Assembly (NCBI GenBank): GCA_032433765.1
Contig: JAVIAB010000041.1
Span: 76,158,232-76,222,231, forward strand
Length of the DNA stretch: 64,000 nt
Source: Megaustenia siamemsis
Lineage: Eukaryota > Mollusca > Gastropoda > Stylommatophora > Ariophantidae
Direction: 5' to 3'
A program made the position numbers and the translations under genes. Positions 56,210 to 64,000 of this stretch are shown piece by piece (the stretch's first letter is position 1; each line of letters begins with the position of its first letter). The notes beneath the pieces were generated by a model. That model had not been told where the DNA came from. It searched no databases and saw nothing but the letters and a program-made list of their open reading frames with translations.

Positions 56210-56291
56210 CTTGGATAATCGTTGGGGTAACCAGGTGAGGTGAGGTACTTCCCAGTTTCGGTGGCCAACAGAACATTATTTTTACATTGAG
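56210..56291 (-). CDS. CUB domain 2, first exon
   Basis: An 82-nt exon, phase 1 to 2 (acceptor GTTGCAG|CTCAA, donor CCAAG|GTAAGA). It reads AQCKNNVLLATETGKYLTSP, then GYPNDYP: the first cysteine and the classic SPGYPNDYP turn of CUB domains. Same length and phases as the first exons of domains 3 and 4. Confidence 0.93.
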
Positions 56292-56509
56292 CTGCAACAC
56301 AGATACATTATTTCATATATTAGGAGGTTACATTTGTATATAATACAAGTGAATATAATATTTGATTAGATAATACATGTAAATACAATTCAGTGCTTGC
56401 ATATTTTTGTGCTTTTTTATTTATTTCTGCTGCTGTCAGTTTTCTATGCTTAGCAAATGACACAGGAGGAGAGATGAGCTGCCTCCAAGAATTAAACTCT
56501 CAACACAAA

Positions 56510-56985
56510 GTCTTCATGGGTGTCAGCACAAAAGAAAAAGAACTACCAAACACGATACATTAGTTTTTTTTGCCGCATGTTAAAACACACAATCAGCATA
56601 CTAAAAGTAATATTGGAAGGGAAAATGCAAGGTAAGTGAGGAAGAGACAGACTAAGACTAACATGGACGAGTGACATCAAAGGATGACAAGCCACTCTAT
56701 GACAAACCTGCACTATCAAAGAATCAATTCATAGGAAGAGATATGTTTACAGCACTCGGAAAAATGAGAAATAATCAACAACAGAAAAAAAAACAAAGAA
56801 CAATATATTGACCGAAGCAGGATCGAACCCGTACTCAGTGGCACAGCGCCTTGCCACCAAAAAAGCCAAGCGCTAGGGAACACTGCCACTCAGCTAACTA
56901 ACTATCAAAGCAAGAGACAGCGGAATGGCACTCCAAGTACCCAACCTTGGATGCGGAGACGGTACGATGATGATTATGAATATGA
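56510..56985 (+). mobile_element. RTE-like LINE family A tail, split by SINE S2
   Basis: Plus-strand pieces resemble ELPNTIH, FFAACNK-type, ILEGKMQGK, GRDRLRLTWTSDIKG and TCTIK before 56721, and SKQETAEWHSKYPTLDAETV-like after 56900, ending in GATGATGATTATG. Strongly decayed. Confidence 0.65.
56722..56900 (-). mobile_element. tRNA-derived SINE S2, copy 2
   Basis: On the minus strand: TAGTTAGCTGAGTGGCAGTG (A-box region) and GTACGGGTTCGATCCTGC (B-box). A 10-bp target duplication, ACTATCAAAG (56712-56721 and 56901-56910), lies in the LINE tail. This fixes the element length at 179 bp in this copy. Confidence 0.87.
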
Positions 56986-57164
56986 GATGAGGTCGCTAGT
57001 TGCATAGCCATTTTTCTTATCTCAATATTAGTTTTGAATGTATTCCATTGTACACAGAGTATACTTCTTCTTAGGCATTTGTCCTCATAAGCGTTAAATT
57101 TTGTTTCTCACAATCTGTTTTTTTTTTTTTTTTTTTTGAGAAAACTAGTGGGGAAACTCACAAT

Positions 57165-57410
57165 ATTTTTCTCAATATCATTTCTTGGCCATGTAATGAG
57201 AAGGGAGCAGCTGGAATGTATTGTAATAACTGGAAAAATTGAGGAACGAAGAGATTGAGGGAAGCAAAGAGAAAAGATAGTAGGCGGCTTAACAGAATGA
57301 CTTGGCAGAAGGTCAACACCAGAAATAATAAATAACTCTCGAGAACGAAAGTTGTAGAGAGACATTATTACCTACGCTAGCAGGTACAGTACTTGATGAT
57401 GATAATAAGT
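57165..57410 (+). mobile_element. LINE family B tail fragment
   Basis: The plus strand reads FLGHVMRREQLECIVITGKI, then EERRD, GKQREKIVGGL and, later, SRERKL*RDIITYASRYST-like, ending in GATGATGATAA. A T-run (57119-57137) lies just upstream. Confidence 0.7.
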
Positions 57411-57664
57411 GAGAACAAACACAAAAAGATAATGAAAAACAGAATAAACTATTGCAATTCTAAACCAAGTTTTGAAACAATCTCAGCACAGTACGAACTA
57501 AATCTCTTCTCACTTTCCATTTAATAATGTTGGCATTTTTATCATCTTTTGCTGCCAATCTAAAAGTGCAAATAGCTGGAAGCATATCATCTAAAAGAAT
57601 AAATAAACTGAACAAACTCAGAATAATGTTGTCTTAATGGTAAAGAGTAACACATACAAATCTG

Positions 57665-57925
57665 CAATGCCCTCTAGGAAGTGGGACGGACACAGGACTT
57701 CGACAACCATGAGTCCATGTCACTCGTTCGGGTGAAAGAGATGGGAGTTAAGATGGGCATAGCCAGAAACGAGAAACTTAGTGGGCGTGTAAGAAGACTA
57801 ATCACCCAACACAGAACTGGAGTCGCCTTTCGCTGGACACTGCGGGACTCGCTGAGGAGAGGATCTGAGTACCTAAGGACATGTTCGGAGTGCAATGATG
57901 GTGGCCCGCAAATAACTATATAACT
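57665..57925 (+). mobile_element. I-like LINE 3' end fragment, copy 3
   Basis: The plus strand reads TQDFDNHESMSLVRVKEMG, IARNEKLSGRVRRLITQHRT, RWTLRDSLRRGSEYLRTCSE, then CNDGGPQIT. About 80% similar to the C-terminus of copies 1 and 2. The interval 57411-57664 shows nothing I can name. Confidence 0.82.
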
Positions 57926-58017
57926 CAATAACATACAAATCTATCTAGTGTAACATACGGAACATATGAACGATATATCGAAGAAGTGCATTATTTTAAT
58001 GGATGTATTTAGGTATT

Positions 58018-58274
58018 TAAAAAGTAGTAAAGTACCCCCGTCACGCACATTTTCGTATAGGGAATATGGTATTAGTGACCCTATATTTTACAGACCTTCA
58101 GCACATGATTTTTTGGGTAATCTGGTCGGTATTACGCCCGTGCCGCTTTACTTTCCCAGAAAAAATCCGGTACCATTTAAGGCTGGGTGAACCCGGAAGC
58201 CGTCGGTTGCCTTCGAACCCTACCCCATATCCTTTGTAATCCAGTTCACTAACCACTGAGCTATCGCGGTTCCC
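58018..58274 (-). mobile_element. tRNA-derived SINE S1, copy 7
   Basis: Head GGGAACCGCGATAGCTCAGT on the minus strand, central domain and A-rich end. It has a perfect 13-bp target duplication, GTATTTAGGTATT (58005-58017 and 58275-58287). Confidence 0.92.
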
Positions 58275-58424
58275 GTATTTAGGTATTGCTACACAAAAAT
58301 AATGTTTTTTTTCCTACATAAATTACCCAAGAAAAGTTCCCTGAATATTTTGACTGAACAGTTTATTTTTATTGACATGTTCAATCACTTTGCCAGTTCA
58401 ATTGCATTTATCGAATAAGTTTAT

Positions 58425-58700
58425 ATTCACAAATTGTAATATAAACTAATTCTATAAACAAATTCACAAATTGTAATATAAACTAATTCTATAAATAAAT
58501 CCACAAATTGTAATATAAACTAATTCTATAAACAAATTCAAAAATTGTAATAAAAACTAATTCTATAAACAAATTTACAAATTGTAATATAAACTAATTC
58601 TATAAACAAATTCACAAACTGTAATATAAACTAATTCTATAAACAAATTCACAAATTGTAATATAAACTAATTATATAAACAAATTCACAAATTGTAACA
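58425..58700. repeat. 37-bp minisatellite, about 7.5 copies
   Basis: The unit contains CACAAATTGTAATATAAACT, then AATTCTATAAACAAATT. Confidence 0.93.
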
Positions 58701-59024
58701 TAAAAAAAAATTAAGCTCGTTCATCAATGTAATACGTTATTGAGAAATTGTAACTATTCAGTAAATTAATTCCATTATCTTTCAGCTAAAAGTGTTTTTA
58801 ATTCCTGTTGACAATTTCTCCCAGCATAAAATAAAATCCTACCTATTCCCTACAACTCATTGTATCTACCTATCTTCTCTATATATTCTTGTGCTAGTAG
58901 GGGTTAATGACAGTCTGAGGTTTACACTACGTCTGTACAAACCGATGACTTCAAGATTGTAAGTCATTTTAGTTTTAAGAAGACTAACGGGTATTCCTGA
59001 CCATTCTATTTAAATTCTTCGTCT

Positions 59025-59440
59025 TTCTTTCCTCATCTGCCTTTCAGCATCGAGGGGAGATATAATTTGCGGTCTTTTGCTCTTCTGTTCTCCGCTTCTG
59101 TTCTTTTCTCGCCTGTGCCGCTGTTATGTCTCCTAATGCTTCTGCTATTTCGCTAATCCATCTTTTTCGTGGTCTTCCCTTGGGACTAGTGTTCTCACAA
59201 CGTTTATTGAGGGCTCGTTGTGTTGTGTTTTTCACTCTGCTTTGTCACGTGGTAAAAATATTGTATCTGTTGTTTCTTTAAATATTCTAAGACAGGTGTT
59301 ATTCCTAGCTTTTTTCAGTTTTTCATTTCTGATCTTATCTCTCAAGCTGTTTCCTATCATTTGTCTAACAAATTTCATCTCAGTTGTGGTTATTTTTCAT
59401 GTTGTTCTTGTATCTAGGGTCCAGGACTGGCATTGATAGC
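59025..59440 (-). mobile_element. LINE tail fragment, family E, copy 2
   Basis: The minus strand reads TTQRALNKRCENTSP, then KGRPRKRWISEIAEALGDIT and AAQARKEQKRR: the terminal 'GRPR.RW..E' block of a LINE polyprotein. It is related to the more decayed 35485-35900. Confidence 0.7.
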
Positions 59441-59459
59441 ACAACGTTGTGATGGAGAT

Positions 59460-59535
59460 TTCTATTTTAATGATTAAGAATTCTATTTTAGTGATGAAGA
59501 ATTCTATTTTAATGATTAAGAATTCTATTTTAATT
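59460..59535. repeat. 21-22-bp repeat, about 3.5 copies
   Basis: Repeats of AATTCTATTTTAATGATTAAG immediately downstream (transcript sense) of the CUB exon at 59555. Confidence 0.85.
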
Positions 59536-59554
59536 TAAATACCAATATCATCAC

Positions 59555-59713
59555 CTGCCATGGTTAAGGACGAGTACATGAATTTGAAGCCACTGTAATT
59601 ATCCACTGAATCAGAATGGAACACAACAGCCATGAAGCTCCCAGTGCTTGTGAATGTTTTATTTGAAACTTTTCCACACAATAAATCAATTCTTTCTGAA
59701 CTACTGCTGTTAC
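59555..59713 (-). CDS. CUB domain 1, C-terminal exon (most upstream exon in the window)
   Basis: A 159-nt exon, phase 1 to 1 (acceptor TCTTCAG|GTAAC, donor GGCAG|GTGATG). It reads GNSSSSERIDLLCGK, NKTFTSTGSFMAVVFHSDS, then NYSGFKFMYSSLTMAG. It has the fourth CUB cysteine (LCG), STG.FM...FHSD and the GFKF.YSS strand. NSS, NKT and NYS are sequons. The first two exons of this domain are expected beyond 59.8 kb, but I did not find them before 64 kb. Confidence 0.92.
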
Positions 59714-59792
59714 CTGAAGATGATAGCAGCACAATCAATAAATGCATTATGAGTACACCATCCAGCATCTCAAGTTCAGTACATTCAGCATC

Positions 59793-60110
59793 ATCATCAT
59801 CATCATCGAGTGCCATCTTCACAACGAAGGTTGGCTACCATGGAGCTCCATTCTGCCCTGTCTCTTGCTTTGATGATGCAGGTTGTCATAGGCTGACTTG
59901 TCCATCTTTTGATGTTACTAGTCCATGTTAGTCTTGGTCTGCCTCTGCCTCTTTTACCTTGTATTTCCCCTTCCAATATTATTTTTAGTAGGCTGTTGTG
60001 TCTTTTAACATGGCCCAAAAATGTAATTTGACTTGTTTGAATTGTGTTTAGTAGTTCTCTTTTCATTTTTAGCTGTTTGAAGACTTAATCGTTTTTTTTC
60101 TTTCCATCCA
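59793..60110 (-). mobile_element. RTE-like LINE family A tail
   Basis: The minus strand reads MKRELLNTIQTSQITFLGHV, KRGRGRPRLTWTSNIKRWTS and CIIKARDRAEWSSMVANLR, ending in an (ATG)n run at 59793-59812. It lies directly upstream (transcript sense) of the CUB exon 59555-59713. 87 codons are open. Confidence 0.85.
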
Positions 60111-60369
60111 GTACATTAGCCATAACAAAATACAAGTATTGAATTTTTCTTCTTCAACTTTGTCCATTCAATTACCACAGACCGCTTATCCAAACAATGA
60201 TTTACAAGCTATGTGGCACTTAAAAGCAATATTTCAGAATGGAGTTGCAAAGTCTTAAGAGCGTATGGTTGTAGCAGAGAGACGGTAATTCAAATATAAC
60301 CTTCACTCGTTAGAGCTGAGAAAGCAAATTGTTTAACACTTTGACTTGACAAGGAAGGAAAAAATACTG

Positions 60370-60415
<46 letters not shown>
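60370..60415. repeat. (GA)n microsatellite
   Basis: A run of about 20 GA dinucleotides followed by GGGAGGGAG. It merges into the irregular AG-rich repeats that lead to the 43-bp array. Confidence 0.95.
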
Positions 60416-60418
<3 letters not shown>

Positions 60419-60549
60419 AGTCAATAGTGGGGAGAGTTGGGGTCGATAGAAAGAGAAGGAGTCAGTAGTGGATGGAATGGGAGTCGATAGAGAGAGGGAG
60501 GGAGTCAGTAGTTGAGAGAGTGGGAGCCGTTAGAAAGAGAGAGGGAGTC

Positions 60550-60865
60550 TATAGTGGAGAGAGAGGGGGGAGGAAGTCAGTAGATGAGCTAGTGGGAGTC
60601 GATAGAAATGGGGAGGAAGTCAGTAGATGAGCTAGTGGGAGTCGATAGAAAGGGGGAGGAAGTCAGTAGATGAGCTAGTGGGAGTCGATAGAAAGGGGGA
60701 GGAAGTCAGTAGATGAGCTAGTGGGAGTCGATAGAAAGGGGGAAGAAGTCAGTAGATGAGCTAGTGGGAGTCGATAGAAAGGGGGAGGAAGTCAGTAGAT
60801 GAGCTAGTGGGAGTCGATAGAAAGGGGGAGGAAGTCAGTAGATGAGCTAGTGGGAGTCGACAGAA
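60550..60865. repeat. 43-bp minisatellite, about 7 copies
   Basis: The unit contains GGAGGAAGTCAGTAGATGAG, then CTAGTGGGAGTCGATAGAAA. Looser, related units extend back to about 60420. Confidence 0.93.
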
Positions 60866-61204
60866 TGGGTACACATACGACTCGTAGTTGCACTTGCTGA
60901 AAATATGTACAAATGATTGTTCACTCCACTTTCCAACAGCAGTATCTCCACTTTCCAACAGCAGTAATTCTATAGCATCTTTTCTTCTTACTGTCTACTT
61001 TACACAGCTTCAAAATACATCATGTATTTGTGTGGTTTAGAGATGAGATATTGGCCTCTGGACAAAACGTTCCATAGGTGTATTCAGTTAAGAACGGTAA
61101 GTAATGTTCTCTTTGAATATGTAGTTTCTTTACAACTTTACCCTTTCCCTATGTCTATGTAATAATAAAGAACATGTACTTGCAACAAACCGAGGCCAAA
61201 AAGA

Positions 61205-62135
61205 ACTGAAAATCAATTGATAATGTTTAAACAAATAAAACATGGTGTTAGGCAAAGTTGTGTGTTGTTACCAGATTTGTTTAATATTTATAGTGAGATT
61301 ATTGTAAGATCCATAATGAGCATGCCTGGATTAACAATTGGGGGTCATAATATAAATAATCTAAGGTATGCTGATGATATAGTCTTAATCGCCACGAGTG
61401 AAAATGAGTTAAAGAAATGTTAGACATTATAGTGAAAGATAGCAAAAATAAAGGTCTAAGCATTAAACAACAAACTTAGCAAACAGACAGAAGTAATGGT
61501 AGCAACAAAGGAAAAGACATCACCGCAATGGACAATAAAGACAAGTGGAACAAAATTAAAATAGGTAAATGAATGTAAATATCTGGGAACATTGTTAACC
61601 TCAGGTGGTAGATGTACAACAGAGGTGAGATGCAGAATAGCTAAGGCAAAAGTAGCTTTCCAAAAAATGAAGAAAATACAGTGAAATCCATTTTTGACAA
61701 TAGAAACAAGAAAACGAGTTCTTAAATGTTGTGTAGGGCCAGTGTTAATATACGGACGTAAATCACTCACCGGAGACTGTAGAAATTGGGTTACAGAAGA
61801 ATGTTGAAAATATAATTGACAGCTAAGAAGAGTAATGAAAACGTTCTGAAAGAGGCTAAAGCAAAAAGAGAGCTAATTTCCAATATTAAGAAGAAACAAT
61901 CATCATTGTATGGCCATGTAATTAGAAGGGAACATCTGGAATATATTGTAACAACTGTAAAAATTGAGGAACAAAGAGATAGAGGGAAGCAAAGAGAAAA
62001 GATAACACACAGCTAAAGAGAATAGCTTGGCAGAAGGTCAACAACAGAAATGATAATTAGCTGTCGAGATCAAAAGTTGTGGAGAGACATGATCACCTAC
62101 TCCAGCAGACATAGGACCTGATGATGATGATGAAT
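61205..62135 (+). mobile_element. LINE family B: RT motifs B/C and C-terminal domain
   Basis: Plus strand: IKHGVRQSCVLLPDLFNIYS (motif B), NNLRYADDIVLIATSENE (motif C with intact YADD), then, after frameshifts, ECKYLGTLLTSGGRCTTEV, AFQKMKKIQ, NVLKEAKAKRELISNI, LYGHVIRREHLEYIVTTVKI and QRDRGKQREKI. It ends in GATGATGATGATG. It is the longest family-B copy and shows that the scattered 'GRQREK' tails are LINE ends. Confidence 0.85.
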
Positions 62136-62139
62136 GTCT

Positions 62140-63180
62140 ATGTAGTGAGAACAGATGATCTGTATCCCTCTCAGGTAACTCTGAAATACATAAAGTTCTG
62201 TGTGGACTTTGCGCATGTTAAAAGTAAAAAGGTTATTTAAAACGACCGCTGCTGGGGAAACTTATAAATGAAATGTCTCCAAGACATCTTATTGCACTTC
62301 ATTGTTTAGTTTCTTATAAAAAGTCAGTGTCTTAATTTGTTCACTTAATTTTGTTTCGTGAATAGTAAATTCATTAAATGTCAGTTTGCTAAATAGCACC
62401 GTCTAGAATCCTTAGAAAAGTATACACAAAGTGGTTAATAATATTCTATGTATTGTACTTTCAAACAAGAGATGGCACACAGAGCCAAAATTTAAAAAAA
62501 AAAAAAAAAAAAAAAACTACATGATTGCCTGATCTTTGCTGCTATCCTTCCAACACAAGGCTTTGCGCACTAGCTTCAATGATCTAACCAGAAATCCAAA
62601 TTCTATGTAGCCTCTCAATCTGAGTAAGGGAACTGACGCCAAGTGTCATTGCCTCTTGTATCAGTGTTTATTTCATGTTTCTCTAGTTCCAAATATTTTT
62701 TTCATTTCCCTGCTATTCTCTTTTAAGAGCTAAATCTGCGATTCCCTTGTTATTTTTTTCATGAAATGTCTGGCATATGCTTACCTTCTTTTTATACATG
62801 TTAGATACAATTTTTGGATACATGCCACATCTCTTACTTTTTTCATTAGTCTTAAGTCTCTTCAAATACACGAACACAATTTCAAACCTAATGTAGACAT
62901 CTATCTATTGACCTTTCGAGCGGTAGCCGGCCCATAAGGCGTAGACCGAGGTACCCCCTCTCTTATTTCAATTTTTGTTCTAGCAGTTTTCAATTCTTTT
63001 AAAGATATTTTATCAAATCTCGCCATTTGTCTCTGTTATGTGCAAGCAGCTCTATCTCATTGAGAGAGCATACGTAGACATACACATGACTAAATTCAAG
63101 GTCAGAATCTTAAAACGGACCAGAATCAGTAAGACATCCCAAGCAGGTACATATGTTGATTATTGCTTACATTCTTCGTG
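62140..63180. other. No recognisable feature apart from an A-run
   Basis: AT-rich. A 29-bp A-run at 62488-62515 could mark the end of a retroposed sequence, but I cannot identify one. No CUB exon signature on the minus strand. Confidence 0.45.
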
Positions 63181-63194
63181 AGATAGTAAGATGA

Positions 63195-63430
63195 TATTCT
63201 TTATACAGAGCTTCGCAGTAGGAGGCAATCCATCACCAACAGAAGACACCTGTTGAGCACATGTTTGATAGTTCTTTAGCTCCTCGATATCCTATGGGTG
63301 CGCCTGCCTGGGAATCATGACCCATGTTGCATTGAACTTGAAAACTACATCGACACTATAGTCGGTATTTAATAATTACATTTATTCAGCGCAACACTCG
63401 TACCAGCACATTGATGTCCCCTTTGTGGTG
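63195..63430. repeat. Diverged repeat shared with 830-1100
   Basis: Order-conserved blocks shared with 830-1100 are TCGCAGTAGGAGGCAATC (versus TCGCAGCAGGAGGCAATC), TCTTTAGCTCCT.GA, CGCCTGCCTGG, AATCATGACCC and CCAGCACATTGATG. Same orientation at both window ends. Unknown interspersed repeat. Confidence 0.5.
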
Positions 63431-64000
63431 GCAGCGGTCTCAAATGATTTGCTACTCTGCTTGTTGTCGTTATATACTTTCATGGATGCGTTTCTCCCTG
63501 GAGCAACTCGGCACTGTGGAGCGGACTTGCAGTTGATAAACGTGATAACGATATGTCGAGTTCGGAACTCGACTCCTTAGAGCTGCCAGTACTGCAAATA
63601 TAGGATGTGGACTGGTGTAGTTGATGGTGTAACGTATTATGGCCTTAATGTCCTGGCCTCGGATTATTCAAGGATTAGACTATCAATGTTCAGCAAATTT
63701 GGGATGTGAGTTAGGAGCGGTTGATGTGCAGATGTAGTTAGTCGTCTAATCCTCATATAATTCTATGTTTGCTGATAAGTTAGGTCCTTGCAAGAGGCAG
63801 CATGATCCTCTTACAGCTGACTCAGCAATAGCTTTATTTGCTCTTGCTCGCCCCTAAATTCCGAAACTTGTTAATAATTCGTAGAGATTTGTAGCCGTGA
63901 AACCTCTTGCAAAGACTCCCACAGCACAAAGTACCCAAGTGTGTTTGGACGTGTAACACATATAAGGACGTGTCAGCTGGAGAGCTTTATCACTCACATG

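Larger units (their letters stand above)
8480..59713 (-). other. Gene span: multi-CUB transmembrane protein (3' part)
   Basis: Eleven minus-strand exons join in one frame: 59555-59713, 56210-56291, 50748-50881, 40082-40240, 36017-36098, 29626-29753, 22332-22490, 15953-16034, 14140-14267, 11970-12131 and 8772-8941. They encode one partial and three full CUB domains, then a hydrophobic helix and a short tail. All ten introns are GT-AG and every phase agrees. Each full CUB has four cysteines and a 'D-Y-(V/L)...YDG' motif, as in canonical CUB domains, which mediate extracellular protein and often calcium-dependent ligand binding. There are several N-glycosylation sequons. I find no matching first or middle CUB exon between 59.7 and 64 kb, so the start lies outside. 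The exact orthologue cannot be named. Confidence 0.88.

Noticed and set aside
60761..60958. Upstream CUB exon (reading SKCNYESYVYPF) as the missing middle exon of domain 1
   Set aside because: There is an acceptor-like site, but the frame runs into a 43-bp minisatellite and lacks the Y-D-G end and donor.

Overview
The window is animal (metazoan) nuclear DNA: AT-rich, with GT-AG introns and almost completely filled with non-LTR retrotransposon remains, tRNA-derived SINEs and minisatellites. The mix of LINE families (CFDP2/BovB-like endonuclease-RT, I-like with RNase H) and the SINE load suggest a lophotrochozoan, most likely a mollusc. That assignment is inference; no rRNA, tRNA or other marker gene is present.

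One host gene is supported, and it spans most of the window on the minus strand (about 59.7 kb down to 8.77 kb). Eleven exons encode the C-terminal third of one CUB domain, three complete CUB domains, a transmembrane helix and a 29-residue cytoplasmic tail, giving about 480 residues in frame. Each CUB domain is built from three exons with fixed phases (82 nt, phase 1 to 2; 128-134 nt, phase 2 to 1; 159-162 nt, phase 1 to 1). Every junction is GT-AG and every phase matches. The 5' part of the gene lies beyond 64 kb. The product is predicted to be a single-pass surface receptor or adhesion protein with an extracellular CUB array.

The introns (1.7-10.5 kb) hold the rest. A full-length 3.37-kb RTE-like LINE (51972-55337, minus) has a 9-bp target-site duplication and is nested in an older plus-strand copy of its own family. 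A second long copy (41.6-45.6 kb) is interrupted by a composite minisatellite element that recurs inverted at 48.6-49.7 kb. Other LINE families are present as 3' tails throughout. There are seven copies of one tRNA-SINE, most with clear target-site duplications, two of a second and one of a third. A 1-kb foldback element with hammerhead-like motifs (16.47-17.48 kb) resembles a Penelope-like remnant. A five-copy interspersed repeat (R1) and about 25 tandem arrays complete the picture, including a nearly homogeneous 34 x 68-bp satellite at 36.64-38.96 kb. A decayed EGF-like (MEGF-type) pseudogene fragment lies at 48.2-48.56 kb.

The most unusual structure is around the CUB exon at 29626-29753. 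Its 5' splice site is repeated six times in a 22-bp array directly downstream, and eight copies of an 18-bp branch-point-like unit lie directly upstream. Several other arrays can be traced to expansion of a piece of a mobile element (39-bp in R1, 134-bp from a LINE tail, 37-bp in a LINE 5' region), so the locus shows minisatellites at several stages of formation.
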